From: Kordiimonas pumila | GTDB lineage: Bacteria > Pseudomonadota > Alphaproteobacteria > Sphingomonadales > Kordiimonadaceae | NCBI RefSeq assembly: GCF_015240255.1 | Contig: NZ_CP061205.1 | Coordinates: 186,001 to 250,000 of the forward strand | Direction of reading: 5' to 3' | Length of the DNA: 64,000 nucleotides | In this document: one piece after another, positions 34,364 through 44,376 of the stretch | Layout of the letters: each line of letters opens with the position of its first letter | Numbering within the stretch: position 1 is the stretch's first letter | Position numbers and translations under genes: made by a program | The notes under the pieces: generated by a model | Database searches by the model: none | What the model was told of the DNA's origin: nothing | Seen by the model: only the letters and a program-made list of their open reading frames with translations

Positions 34364-35905
34364 TCACTTTTTGATAACGCCGGTCGCCTCCAAAAGCATT
34401 TTCTTCACATCATCTGACACTTCCTTCCGCACACTCGGAGTACGCCACGGCGAGTGACCGGCATTATAGCACTTGATGGTCATGGCTTTCGACAAAGTGC
34501 CGGGTAATTTATCTTGCAGAGCGAGATTGGATTCACATGTGGACTCCCCGTCAAATCTTGCAATAACCACCAACACTTTCAAGTCCGGATTGAGGCCAAT
34601 AGCCTCCTCAGTCCCAGACAGAGGCGTTCCTATAGTCGGAGGGCCAGCCCCTCTTGCAATAGCGTTAGCAATTAAGCGGTCTGCTTCCTCTTTTGGAACC
34701 GGCGACGTTGCATAATCCCAGGGAAACTGCATTGGGCTTTTAGGCTGTTCACCCGTATAATAACCTATCAAGCGTTCGCCGATTTGACGGTAGTTCAAGT
34801 CTGAAATATACCCCAAGTCGCTTTTAATGCTGTTTAATGCGGCATTGACATATGTGGTTTTATAACGCTCGGTTCGCCTTGTATCAGAGCCATACAAAAC
34901 CTTACCATCATCCAACAAGTATTTACGGAACTCGCTCGGCAGAATAACAAGGGTCTGCAAGTTAATTTTTTCCTGGGATATACCGGTAAAACCGGCCAGT
35001 TGCGCGGCAATATTTTGTTTTTCCGACAAAGTTAGACTGGAAATATTTTCAAGTGCCGGAATATAGATTTTATACACCCATTCACGAGCAGCGCGTTTGA
35101 TTTCCCGAAGGCCGTGATCTGCTTTGGTGTCCGTTTTGGAGTGAAAAAATGCCACCTCTGACATTCCGATGACCCGTAAGGCTTCAAACTCAATATCCGA
35201 GATGTATTTTGACCTCGAGTTCAAGCTTGTTTCCCCTGTAATCAAGACCGCACCAGCTAATGGAAGCCCCTTTTCAAGCAGGGAATAACTGACTGTTGCG
35301 GCACGCGGCGCCCCCCAGCTAATGCCTCCGATAAATATCCGGGTCTCTTCCAGACGATGTCGAACCCTCCATAACCTTATAAACTCCGCAAACGATCTTG
35401 TGTCATTAATGGTACTCTGAAACTCTTCTATATATTCAGTTTTAGTAGCACGGCTGTACCCGGTTCCGATTTGATCAACAAACACCAAGTCTGCCACCGA
35501 GAGCAAAGTGTCTTCATTCGGCACCAGTTCCCCTCCGCCCGGACCGTAAATGGTTTTGCTACGAACAGGTCCTGCGAATTCAAAATTCATGTTCAAAGAC
35601 CAACCGCCTGGGCCCCCTCCCCAGAGGAACAGCAGGGGTCGTGGGGTCTCTGAGTCTGTTTTAAGTCGGTAGGCTGTATAAAACATGTAGGCATGAGCTT
35701 CCCCGGTTGCATCGTCACGGATAGGTAATCTGCCCACTTCAGCTGAATATTTCAGCTTTTGTTTTCCAATGGAAATCTGGTGATGTGTTAATACGGGCGC
35801 CGGCTCATGAGCGGCAACATTTGAGTTGATGAGAAAATTAAAGATCAAATAACAAATCCCGCCTGTAATCGATTTATATAGATGGCTTGCTCTTTCCCGT
35901 TTCAT
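34364..35905 (-). CDS. S10 serine carboxypeptidase homologue (variant motif)
   Basis: A 513-residue exported protein; the start at 35905 has GGGAGG upstream, and a signal peptide ends near NVAAHE. The S10 oxyanion-hole motif reads LWGGGPGGWSLN (usual WNGGPGSSS). Then come DQIGTGYSRA and the nucleophile elbow GGISWGAPRA, where the usual GESYG has Ile and Trp instead of Glu and Tyr. The acid and base are plausible in ARFDGESTCES and CYNAGHSPWRT. Family members cut C-terminal residues from peptides. The loss of the conserved Glu before Ser may change the acidic pH preference. It is the leftmost gene of the island on this strand. Confidence 0.85.
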   Translation of the reverse strand: MKRERASHLYKSITGGICYLIFNFLINSNVAAHEPAPVLTHHQISIGKQKLKYSAEVGRLPIRDDATGEAHAYMFYTAYRLKTDSETPRPLLFLWGGGPGGWSLNMNFEFAGPVRSKTIYGPGGGELVPNEDTLLSVADLVFVDQIGTGYSRATKTEYIEEFQSTINDTRSFAEFIRLWRVRHRLEETRIFIGGISWGAPRAATVSYSLLEKGLPLAGAVLITGETSLNSRSKYISDIEFEALRVIGMSEVAFFHSKTDTKADHGLREIKRAAREWVYKIYIPALENISSLTLSEKQNIAAQLAGFTGISQEKINLQTLVILPSEFRKYLLDDGKVLYGSDTRRTERYKTTYVNAALNSIKSDLGYISDLNYRQIGERLIGYYTGEQPKSPMQFPWDYATSPVPKEEADRLIANAIARGAGPPTIGTPLSGTEEAIGLNPDLKVLVVIARFDGESTCESNLALQDKLPGTLSKAMTIKCYNAGHSPWRTPSVRKEVSDDVKKMLLEATGVIKK

Positions 35906-35915
35906 TATGACCTCC

Positions 35916-35929
35916 CATATCGCGATATG
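35916..35929. promoter_or_regulatory. 14-bp palindrome overlapping the leader of the S10 gene
   Basis: CATATCGCGATATG is a perfect palindrome immediately upstream of the GGGAGG ribosome site and the start codon at 35905. Its position suits an operator or a leader hairpin. Confidence 0.4.
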
Positions 35930-36111
35930 CCAATATGTCTACATTTTACCAGAGTCCAGTATAGTCCGAATGCGGTGGATTAATGTTCCTAATCCGCGTT
36001 AAAAAAAACACTTCTGGGGTCAGTTGGCACATTTCACATGAAGTTATTGAAAAACTTTTTCACAAACTGATGCCAGTCATAAATTCAATCCCTGACCGGA
36101 ACGTGATCAGA

Positions 36112-37383
36112 CTATAAATACCTGAAAACCATGTAAATTCCGGCAAACATTGCCATGATAAAGATACATATTTTCCCAAGAGCACATGTCACGGACGAAA
36201 GCCGGGCGTTTAATGGCAAAACAATGCCGGTAATTGCTTTGTAGTTAAAAAAGGCAATAACAGGAGCCGTAACAAAAGCCGTTGTCGCCGCAATATCAAC
36301 CAGCCCGGTCATTGACTGAGGGCCGACTAGATAAACCACACCGGCCTCCACAACCACAAAAATCAATACCGCCAGGTATGCTCTGCCGCTTACCAGAAAC
36401 TGGTGACCCTTGTCCTCATGGAGAGGTGTTGCAAGGTGATGGCAGATATTTATAAAAGTTCTCGGAAAAGCATCCATCACCGAGATCAGACTGGAAAACA
36501 TCACGGCTATTGCCGCCAGACCAATTACGGAGCTAAAATGATCGCCAAGCGCCAGACCGAACAGGGAAATCAATTGCGCGGCAAAACCAACAGCACCATC
36601 CTCGATAATAATGGATTGTTTATGCATAAGTGAAGCGCCGATCATCACAAAGCAAACTGCAAGTAAAGTCGTGCCCCAATATCCTATTTGAAAGTCCAGC
36701 CTGCTCTTTCGAAAATCGGTTTGGTTATTGTGCTCACAACGTTTTGAAATCGCCCATTGTGAATGCCAGACAGAAACATCCAGCGGGGCCGGCATCCAGC
36801 CAATCAACGCAGCAATAAAAGCAAAATCCTTCAACCCATATTCTTGAGATAATGATACGCCTGCTTCATTCCATTGGATATCAGGAAGCAGTAATAAAGT
36901 CGCCACTACCGTGCTTAACGCCATAACCAGAACGAGTACTGTCGTAACCTTTTCCAGGGCGCCATAACGGCCAATTGCGAGCGTCACGGCAGAAACCATT
37001 ATCAGGAATAAACCAACAACAACGTCCGGAACGGAGAGACCAAAGACAACACGAAAAAGTCCGGCACAAACCAGAGCCAGAGCAGGAACGGCAAATACCA
37101 TGGAGCATACTGTTATCAATAAAAACAAGTATACAACGTGCCGCCCCTGGGCTCTGTAGGCATGTAAAATAGTTTTCCCGGTGATAGATGTGTAGTCTGA
37201 AGCGAACTTGAAAGTTAAGTACTTAACCGCACAAGTCAGAACTACAATAAGTATGATCGAAAACCCGTATAATGCGCCGGCACGTGTAGACTGTACCAAG
37301 TGTGATGTGCCCACACTCGTCGCCGCAAATACAAGGCCGGGTCCCAGCCAGGTTTTCGCATCGATACTCATTTGACGTTCCAT
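36112..37383 (-). CDS. Nramp-related transporter lacking the DPGN metal motif
   Basis: A 423-residue inner-membrane protein with about 11 helices. The helix-1 pattern GPGLVFAATSVGTSHLVQST, then RAGALYGF, aligns with Nramp GPAFL...MDPGNW...AGSQYGY, but the metal-binding DPGN is replaced by GTSH. In helix 6 the usual MPHNLYLHS reads MPAPLDVSVWHSQW: the Met is kept and the His is not. A different substrate is likely, such as a non-transition metal ion or an organic solute. It lies between the S10 gene downstream and an amidohydrolase upstream, on the same strand, so it may serve the peptide-breakdown cluster. Confidence 0.8.
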   Translation of the reverse strand: MERQMSIDAKTWLGPGLVFAATSVGTSHLVQSTRAGALYGFSIILIVVLTCAVKYLTFKFASDYTSITGKTILHAYRAQGRHVVYLFLLITVCSMVFAVPALALVCAGLFRVVFGLSVPDVVVGLFLIMVSAVTLAIGRYGALEKVTTVLVLVMALSTVVATLLLLPDIQWNEAGVSLSQEYGLKDFAFIAALIGWMPAPLDVSVWHSQWAISKRCEHNNQTDFRKSRLDFQIGYWGTTLLAVCFVMIGASLMHKQSIIIEDGAVGFAAQLISLFGLALGDHFSSVIGLAAIAVMFSSLISVMDAFPRTFINICHHLATPLHEDKGHQFLVSGRAYLAVLIFVVVEAGVVYLVGPQSMTGLVDIAATTAFVTAPVIAFFNYKAITGIVLPLNARLSSVTCALGKICIFIMAMFAGIYMVFRYL

Positions 37384-37484
37384 TTTTCAGTATTCCCGTC
37401 TAGCGTATACTCGTTACCAAATCCAGATGGATCTTATTTATCCAGTTAGCTCTACAAACCTGACTTTTACAGGGTGAGCCAGTT

Positions 37485-38786
37485 TCAAAACCCCGCCTCC
37501 GTCAGAACTTCTTCACCGTTAAGTTTGAAGACTTTTCCGTCTTTCATAACAAAACTGACATGCTTCAATTGCGTGATATCTTCGAGAGGATTCCCATCAA
37601 TAGCTATGATGTCAGCGATATAGCCAGGACGAAGGTAGCCGAGAGAATTCTCCTGGCGAAGCAATTCGGCGGCATTGACGGTACCCGCTTTGATGGCTTC
37701 GCCGGCAGGGACGCCTGACTCGACATAAAGTACAAACTCTCTATAGTGCCGGGCAGATAGCTCATGTCCTGCATCTGTGCCTATGGCAAGCTTTACCCCC
37801 GCCTTCCAGGCCAGACCGGGCAACTTCCGAATATCCCTCATAACGCTGCTCAGGCGTTCATACTGCTCATCGCCAAGCCCTTCTCGGATAGTCGGGTTAT
37901 TCTCCAGGAAATCAACGACATATGTCGTCGGAACCATATATGCACCCTTCTTTCTAAAAAGAGCAAATGAAGTCTTATCGGCGTAACTTGAATGATCTAT
38001 GGATCGTGCCCCGGCCTGAAGTGCAATATTGATGCCCTCAGTCGAGGTCGCATGCACCAGTACATCCGTTTTCAGCTTTTGGCCCGTCTCCACCACAGAT
38101 CGTACTTCGTCATAAAACATGTCCGAAGCAGAGTCAGCACTACCGGTTTCATCACTGGCGCTTCCACTTGTTGCTATTTTTATCCAGTCAGCACCGTCTG
38201 AAATTCGTTTTCGCGTAGTTTTCCGGCATGATTCCACGCCATCGCACCCTCCGTAACCATGCCCCCCTTCCCGGGAAATAATTGGACCCGAAGCGAATAT
38301 GCGCGGTCCTGGAAACTCACCACGATTGATCGCGTCCCGTAAGGGGAAAATCACTTCAGCAGGATCACCGGCACCTCTGACAGTGGTAAAACCAGAGAGC
38401 AGCAGATGTCGGGCGCCCCTTATCGCCCCCATTAAACTCTCTGCCGGTGGCAATACCCTTTGGTATTTAGGGAGCGTTAAATTCATGGAAAGATGAACAT
38501 GCATGTCCATAAGGCCCGGCATGACAAATGAATTCGACAAGTCAATAAATTTGGCATTTTCATCAATTGATGTATGCGAGACATAACCTTCCCAAACGGA
38601 TTCTATCACCCCGTCACGCACAATAATTGTTTGCTTCTTAGTCGGCTTTTCTCCCGGTGTGTCAAGAACCATACCCGCGTGAATAACTGTAACCCCAGGC
38701 GTTTCCGAAGCTTGCACACCGCCACTAAGGAAGGATAAAAAAATTGCGATGATCAATACCGTATTTTTAATCACTTTTATCTCCAT
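37485..38786 (-). CDS. Exported amidohydrolase (Xaa-Pro dipeptidase/imidazolonase type)
   Basis: A 433-residue metal-dependent hydrolase with a signal peptide (IKNTVLIIAIFLSFLSGGVQ). The binuclear site is complete: HVH in GLMDMHVHLS, the carboxylated-Lys position in DWIKIATSGSASDE, His in DVLVHATSTEG and SIDHSSYAD, and Asp in LAIGTDAGHE. The C-terminal beta-sandwich returns as YIADIIAIDGNPLED. A GTG four codons in (38774) with GGAG upstream is an alternative start. Such enzymes typically hydrolyse dipeptides (for example X-Pro or X-Arg/Lys) or N-acyl amino acids. It is the first of four amidohydrolases in the island, counting from the left. Confidence 0.88.
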   Translation of the reverse strand: MEIKVIKNTVLIIAIFLSFLSGGVQASETPGVTVIHAGMVLDTPGEKPTKKQTIIVRDGVIESVWEGYVSHTSIDENAKFIDLSNSFVMPGLMDMHVHLSMNLTLPKYQRVLPPAESLMGAIRGARHLLLSGFTTVRGAGDPAEVIFPLRDAINRGEFPGPRIFASGPIISREGGHGYGGCDGVESCRKTTRKRISDGADWIKIATSGSASDETGSADSASDMFYDEVRSVVETGQKLKTDVLVHATSTEGINIALQAGARSIDHSSYADKTSFALFRKKGAYMVPTTYVVDFLENNPTIREGLGDEQYERLSSVMRDIRKLPGLAWKAGVKLAIGTDAGHELSARHYREFVLYVESGVPAGEAIKAGTVNAAELLRQENSLGYLRPGYIADIIAIDGNPLEDITQLKHVSFVMKDGKVFKLNGEEVLTEAGF

Positions 38787-39007
38787 TCAACTGACTTTCC
38801 GGACTCTCCCCGGAATGCTCATTAGGCCTAAGGTAACATGCCGCTAGGCCTTACCTTGGCCGCCAATAACCTCTGTTATTTTACAAATGCTCTTGTTCAA
38901 CATACTACGCGGCATCATCTGGGCGGCGTGGCAATAACGTGCAAAGCTAAAGCTGCCCGCCTATGACGATCACACTCCCCCCCCACAGGGCCGCACCTCA
39001 TGTATCA

Positions 39008-41044
39008 TTAGTACTTGTCGGTTGCGGGCACCGGCAGATATACTGCGTTGTCCGCTGGAAGGACTCCCACAGCCTCGTTTAACCCGGTCAGGTCAAAGAA
39101 CTTGCCGTCCTTTACAACCATCCGTATGTTCCTCAAAGCACTGATGTCTTCATCCGGACGGCCATCAACAATGATGATATCTGCAAGCATACCCGGCTCG
39201 ACGGCACCTACATATGTATCTGCCTGCATATGTTCCGCAGAGCCCAGTGTGGCTAATCTGAGCACGTCAAGGTTTGGAATACCCGCGTCTTTATACAGCT
39301 CAAGTTCCCGAACATATTCAAATCCGGGCAACACATCAGTGCCAGGCAAAACCTTGACGCCTTCTTCGTAGGCTTTCCCCAGCAACTTCAAGGAAAGGTC
39401 GAAGGACTCTGTATATTGTTGCAGTTCAAGATCATTTTGAGCTAGGCCGCCAGACTTTGCAGCAAGAGCTATGCGGAATGGAAGCCTGTTATAATACTGC
39501 TGCCAGGCAGGTGACACTCTTCCTTCCTTGGCCGTAAACAATGCCTCGAGTACAACCATTGTCGGATCCAATGCCACATTATGCTTCTTTAAAAGCGCGA
39601 TAGATCGCTTTACGCCAGAAGATGATGGATCTAGGTCACGCCCGCGTCCGGCAGGAACCAGCATCCTGGCCAGAGTATTCGTTTTAGACTGAACCTTGTC
39701 CCCAAACTGATTCAACATAAAGAAGTTGAAGTGGCTGATATTATCATAACCGAGCTTTACCACATCATCTTGTCTCATGTTCACAGGAACATGACCGCCA
39801 ATTAATAAGCCATACTTCCTGGCCAGAGCAACGGCTGGCGGCACAAGTTCGCTTGGAAAAGAGCTGTACAACTTAATTTGGTCATAGCCATTTTCAGCCA
39901 ACATCGTAATGGTACGGTCAAGGTCGCTGTATGAGGAAACGCTGAGACCCGATGTAGCTGTTGGGGCCACCCCATCAATGAGCCCCCCCAGAAACAACCG
40001 CGGGCCGACCAGATCACCAGTAGAAAATTGATGACGTCTTGCGAGAGCTGTCCCGACATCACCCCCCATATCACGAACACTTGTGATTCCGTTGATAATG
40101 TTTAACAGGCCATCCGTATTCGACCGAATGTGAACATGCATATCCCACAAGCCAGGAAGGATGGTACTCCCCCCCAGATTTATTTTCTGTGCTTTTTCCG
40201 GAACCTCAATAGCAAAGTCTGCCCCAACCTTAATAATGCGGTTTCCGTCTATTAAAACACTCATGTTCGCACGGACCTGCTTTTTTCTTACATCAACAAG
40301 GCGCCCGTTAAACAATAAGACCGGGCTTTCCGGAATCGTTGTTCCCTTTTTGGCAATTTCCTGATCGAGCTTGCCTAACAATTCATCGCTAACCCTCGTC
40401 AAACGAGAGCCGTTCTCCTCCCATCCACGCTCTATAACCTCATCGACGGCAAACAAACTCTGGTCTTTGTTGAGCCACATCACGACCGGAGAAAACTGGA
40501 GACCATAAAGAAAGTACAAATCAACAAGCTTGTGCTCGTTGCCATTATTTACTCTCTCAGATGCCACCTTTTTGATATAGGCATGACCATTTGGCAGCAA
40601 AGGCAAGCCAGCATCAGCATCCCGAAGAAGAGCTCCGGCAAGCATTTCCAGATGTGCCGGCGTTGAATGCGTGGGAAAATAAAAAGCTCTTTTTGCTGAC
40701 TCGCCGCTATCAATCCCGCTTCGCCACTCCAGAACACCATCTTTATAAGTCGCTGACTCCCTGACTGGTGTTTGCAATAAACTCAACCCTTCGATCTCGA
40801 AAGTCGTCGGGAAAAGCATAGAGTCTACTTTTGCATGAAACTTAATATCTGGACCGCGGCCATTATTTGAATATTGATAATGGGAAGATAAATTATTATC
40901 GCTGCGGCTAATCACCATAGAACCAATGACATCTCCCTGTCGAATGACCTGGTATTCACGCTTGCCATCCTCGATAGAAAATGCGGCATGTGCATTGACA
41001 AGGGAAAATATTGCAAAAAGAATTACATTTAGAGTTCTCATCAT
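39008..41044 (-). CDS. Long exported amidohydrolase with an N-terminal beta domain
   Basis: About 678 residues from ATG 41044 (MMRTLNVILFAIFSLVNAHA); AGGAAAG lies upstream. Residues about 20-250 are an extra, probably beta-rich domain holding the motif NNGRGPDIKFHAK. The amidohydrolase domain follows: HVH in LWDMHVHIRS, Lys in DQIKLYSSFP, His in IGGHVPVNM and ISHFNFFML, and Asp in VLPGTDVLPGFEY. It has the same two-domain layout as the protein at 58431-60476, where NGRGP is also conserved. The DUF885 gene ends 59 bp upstream on the same strand. A peptide or N-acyl amino acid substrate is inferred. Confidence 0.87.
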   Translation of the reverse strand: MMRTLNVILFAIFSLVNAHAAFSIEDGKREYQVIRQGDVIGSMVISRSDNNLSSHYQYSNNGRGPDIKFHAKVDSMLFPTTFEIEGLSLLQTPVRESATYKDGVLEWRSGIDSGESAKRAFYFPTHSTPAHLEMLAGALLRDADAGLPLLPNGHAYIKKVASERVNNGNEHKLVDLYFLYGLQFSPVVMWLNKDQSLFAVDEVIERGWEENGSRLTRVSDELLGKLDQEIAKKGTTIPESPVLLFNGRLVDVRKKQVRANMSVLIDGNRIIKVGADFAIEVPEKAQKINLGGSTILPGLWDMHVHIRSNTDGLLNIINGITSVRDMGGDVGTALARRHQFSTGDLVGPRLFLGGLIDGVAPTATSGLSVSSYSDLDRTITMLAENGYDQIKLYSSFPSELVPPAVALARKYGLLIGGHVPVNMRQDDVVKLGYDNISHFNFFMLNQFGDKVQSKTNTLARMLVPAGRGRDLDPSSSGVKRSIALLKKHNVALDPTMVVLEALFTAKEGRVSPAWQQYYNRLPFRIALAAKSGGLAQNDLELQQYTESFDLSLKLLGKAYEEGVKVLPGTDVLPGFEYVRELELYKDAGIPNLDVLRLATLGSAEHMQADTYVGAVEPGMLADIIIVDGRPDEDISALRNIRMVVKDGKFFDLTGLNEAVGVLPADNAVYLPVPATDKY

Positions 41045-41103
41045 TGGTCTTTCTCTTTCCTGTATTTTCGATACTGCACTCATTGAAACAAAGCCTCTCA
41101 TTT

Positions 41104-42894
41104 TTATAAGTTTTCATCGATATATTGCCTGAGAAGAGACATCGGCATGGCTCCTTTGCTTAGAACACTATGAAACTTTGCAAGCTCAAAAGCGTCGCCG
41201 TATTTCTTCTGTTGCGCATTTCTGATACTGTGCCATTCAATTTGACCCATCATATACGCGCAAGCCTGCCCCGGTATCACGGTGTACCTATCCACTTCGG
41301 TTTCGATCATGGTTAGCGGTAAGGCTGTTATATCCCGCATATATGCAATTGCCTTGGCCCTGCTCCATCGTTTGAAATGAATGCCCGTATCCACAACGAT
41401 ACGGGCCGCGCGAAACAACAAAGACTGCCAAAGGCCAATTTCAGACATTGGATCATCGTCATAAAGCCCGAGTTCTTGCGTCAACTGTTCAGCATATAAA
41501 GCCCATCCCTCGCTATAAGAGGGCGAATTAAATAATGAGAGAACCTTTGGAAGAGACGTTGACTGGCCGAGAATAAGAGCCTGCAAATGATGACCTGGCA
41601 TCCCCTCATGCCTGCATAGTGTTTTCAGACTGAAAATTGGCCATTTGGCCATATCGCCCAGGTCAAAAACAATCGCGGCACGCCGTGACAAATCCGCAGA
41701 CGCAGCCATGTACATAGCTGACGGGCCTTTCCCCTCCAGAAAAGCCGGCATACGTTTGACATCAAGCTTGACAGGGGGCAGATTGGAAAATGCCCCTGAT
41801 AGCTGACTGGAAGTGCGCTCGATATCTTTTTCCAAATAACCTAAAAGCTCCTCGCGCCCCTGATCATCATCTGAAAAATATTGCGATGGTTCCTGCTTAA
41901 GCGCTTCAAGGCGTTGAGCACAAGTGCCATAACTCATACCCTGATCCTTGAGCAATCTATCCAGCCGCCGGTTTATTTCCTCGACCTTACGAAGTCCCAG
42001 AAGATGCATTTCTTCAGGACTGGAGTTACTTGTTGTCGCGTAGTATAAAGCATCCCTGTAAAAGCCTTCTCCGCCCGGCAATGCCCAGACCCCAGCCCCC
42101 CCCCTCGCAGACTGCAATAATTTCTCGTAAAGTTTTTTTTGCTTTCTAAGCGCAGGCAACACATTATGAACAACGATGTTTTTTGCTTCTTCTTCACGAG
42201 GATCCACGCCCGCCATCGACGCTTTTTGCAAAAGGGGTTTGACAAGATTAGAAAATGCCGCGTCCGGATCACTCGAAGATGACAACCCGCTCACAACTTT
42301 TTGCACGATAAACCGCGGCGCAGTTACTCCTATTTTCTGATAATAGATCTGGTTGGCGATTTCAGCCTCGACAGCATCCCCGAAATAACGCAACCGATCC
42401 AGATAATGATCAACATCACCATCGCTTGTAACACGCTGAACAGAATTAAGTAGCGCCGGGACAGTGATGTAAGCTCCGGTAAATTGCGTCACCTGGTATG
42501 CATAGAAATATTCATCGCCGTAGTCGTATGCTCTTCTGGCTTTTTCCTGATGAGTCAGCCAATCCAGGGCTCTCTTTTGCTGAAGCTTTTGATCATCGGA
42601 GAGCAGGAGAGGGTTAATATTTCTCAAGGCGCCTATATGCTTCAAAAGCACCTTCCGGAATATGTCGCGCCCCTTTAACGACCGATCTTTTAATTTGCCC
42701 CGCAGCCCATTGGCATCTTCCCCTCGCACACTGGCCATCTCTGGATCCAATTGCGTCAAATCTGCATAAAGAGCGTCAAAAATCTTTGTGAGTTCCTGAC
42801 CTTGATCCGAACAGTCCTGTGCAGACATCACTTGTGGCATTGAAGCCATAAGGGATACTATAGATAACCCAGATATAAAAGTTCGACGGTTCAT
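41104..42894 (-). CDS. DUF885-family exported hydrolase
   Basis: A 596-residue helical protein of the DUF885 family, which contains several proven or suspected zinc-dependent peptidases. The signature CRHEGMPGHHLQALILG holds an HExxxxHH-type metal site, and EGWALYAEQLTQELGLY gives the third ligand region. The N terminus (MNRRTFISGLSIVSLMASMP) with RR suggests a Tat-type signal peptide. It is located between two amidohydrolase genes on the same strand with short gaps (41 and 59 bp), consistent with one transcript. It probably removes residues from peptides in the periplasm; the specificity is unknown. Confidence 0.85.
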   Translation of the reverse strand: MNRRTFISGLSIVSLMASMPQVMSAQDCSDQGQELTKIFDALYADLTQLDPEMASVRGEDANGLRGKLKDRSLKGRDIFRKVLLKHIGALRNINPLLLSDDQKLQQKRALDWLTHQEKARRAYDYGDEYFYAYQVTQFTGAYITVPALLNSVQRVTSDGDVDHYLDRLRYFGDAVEAEIANQIYYQKIGVTAPRFIVQKVVSGLSSSSDPDAAFSNLVKPLLQKASMAGVDPREEEAKNIVVHNVLPALRKQKKLYEKLLQSARGGAGVWALPGGEGFYRDALYYATTSNSSPEEMHLLGLRKVEEINRRLDRLLKDQGMSYGTCAQRLEALKQEPSQYFSDDDQGREELLGYLEKDIERTSSQLSGAFSNLPPVKLDVKRMPAFLEGKGPSAMYMAASADLSRRAAIVFDLGDMAKWPIFSLKTLCRHEGMPGHHLQALILGQSTSLPKVLSLFNSPSYSEGWALYAEQLTQELGLYDDDPMSEIGLWQSLLFRAARIVVDTGIHFKRWSRAKAIAYMRDITALPLTMIETEVDRYTVIPGQACAYMMGQIEWHSIRNAQQKKYGDAFELAKFHSVLSKGAMPMSLLRQYIDENL

Positions 42895-42935
42895 AAGGTG
42901 CTCATTTCAAATTTTTGCTTCACATTCAAAACAGG

Positions 42936-44366
42936 TCAGTACAGGCCAATCTTGCCTTTCATCGCCTCAAGAATAGATTTCGCGTTGAATCCGATGCCTT
43001 CCTTGAAGACATAGTCAATATTTTCCAATTGGTGGGGATCATTTACCGGATTGCCGTCGATCAGGATGAAGTCGGCCCTCTTGCCCGGTTCAACAGACCC
43101 GATTAAATGCCCCCTCTCCAGAAAGCGAGCGCCATTTAGCGTCGAAATTTTCACTGCTTCTGAAATACTAAAACCAGCTTCAATCAATAACTGAACCTCC
43201 CTAACTGCTGACCAGCCGGGTATTATCCCCCCATATCCTGTCGGGTCTGTTCCCGCCAGCAATGTTCCGCCCATTTCTACAAACCTCTTTTCCATCCGCA
43301 TAAGCCTGGACAAAGAATCAGAAGCTGAAGGGCTCTTCTGGATCCTTTCCCAGATGCGTTCATATGATTGGCGCAGCTCAGGAGTCAGAAGATCTAAAGC
43401 ATGATCGGGCGTTTTGGGACGGCCTGGCGTACTCGCCTCAAAAACCGGCAGCGTAGAGGTCAGCGCAACGTTGTTTTCAATAAGTAGTTTTATCAGCTTA
43501 CCAAGCTCATCACCATCAGGGTCAAGAGCAGCCAGGGAGCCAAAAACCTCTTGAGGAGCCGGACAGGTATCCGCCTGTTTATTCGCAACAAAATCTGGCG
43601 CCACCGCAAAACCATGCTCAATATTGTCAATACCCAGCCTTGCAGCATCAGCATATGTAATTGAACAAAGGTGACCTGTTATTTTCAGCCCTCTATTATG
43701 GGCGGCTCTGATCGCTGCCTGCAATTGCTCATAAGATAAATTATTATAAACCTTGAAGGATGTAACACCCACACTGGACCAGTAATCAATAGTCCTCTCG
43801 ATACTCTCAACATCTTCAAGTTCTGCCTGTTTGATGGCAATCACAGGTGACGCCTCCAGGTAGGGGCCTGTCACATCGATATCAGGTCCGGGCTGTTTTC
43901 CCGCGGCGATGGCCTTCGCGACGTTAATATCGCCATAAGGCGCAATACTGCCCGCCGTCCTTACTGTCGTTGAGCCACCGGCCAAATAAAGCCTGGAAAA
44001 TGAATAGGGGTATGCATTAAGTTCCCCCATTTTAGGGGCCGGGTAAAACATATGCTCATGCACCATTACGAAGCCCGGCAATAACGTCTTCCCCGTACCG
44101 TCAATTTTTTTAACATTACGAGGAGTTAATAATTCAGCACTTGGCTGCACTTTCTCTATGATGCCATCCCTGACCAGCACTGATACATTTTGCTTCGGAA
44201 CTGCGCCGGTTCCATCTATCAACTGGACATTCTCAATGAGAACATCGTATCCGGAGAATACGACATGTGCTTGATCCTCTGCTGACATTTTATCAATGTC
44301 GGAAGAAGCATGAGCCTCCACCGCAAAGCAAAGCAAAAAGCAGATATGTAACACCCGAAGCTTCAT
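42936..44366 (-). CDS. Exported amidohydrolase
   Basis: A 476-residue amidohydrolase. The start at 44366 (MKLRVLHICFLLCFAVEAHA) has GGAGAGG upstream and a clear signal peptide. The metal site is complete: HEH in VMVHEHMFYP (in place of the usual HxH), Lys in TSFKVYNNLS, His in ITGHLCSITY and NIEHGFAV, and Asp in LAGTDPTGYGG. The C terminus GKRADFILIDGNPVND is typical of the imidazolonase-like subgroup. The gene begins 10 bp after the aminotransferase ends, so the two are almost certainly co-transcribed, which ties this hydrolase to amino-acid breakdown. Confidence 0.88.
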   Translation of the reverse strand: MKLRVLHICFLLCFAVEAHASSDIDKMSAEDQAHVVFSGYDVLIENVQLIDGTGAVPKQNVSVLVRDGIIEKVQPSAELLTPRNVKKIDGTGKTLLPGFVMVHEHMFYPAPKMGELNAYPYSFSRLYLAGGSTTVRTAGSIAPYGDINVAKAIAAGKQPGPDIDVTGPYLEASPVIAIKQAELEDVESIERTIDYWSSVGVTSFKVYNNLSYEQLQAAIRAAHNRGLKITGHLCSITYADAARLGIDNIEHGFAVAPDFVANKQADTCPAPQEVFGSLAALDPDGDELGKLIKLLIENNVALTSTLPVFEASTPGRPKTPDHALDLLTPELRQSYERIWERIQKSPSASDSLSRLMRMEKRFVEMGGTLLAGTDPTGYGGIIPGWSAVREVQLLIEAGFSISEAVKISTLNGARFLERGHLIGSVEPGKRADFILIDGNPVNDPHQLENIDYVFKEGIGFNAKSILEAMKGKIGLY

Positions 44367-44376
44367 AACACCTCTC

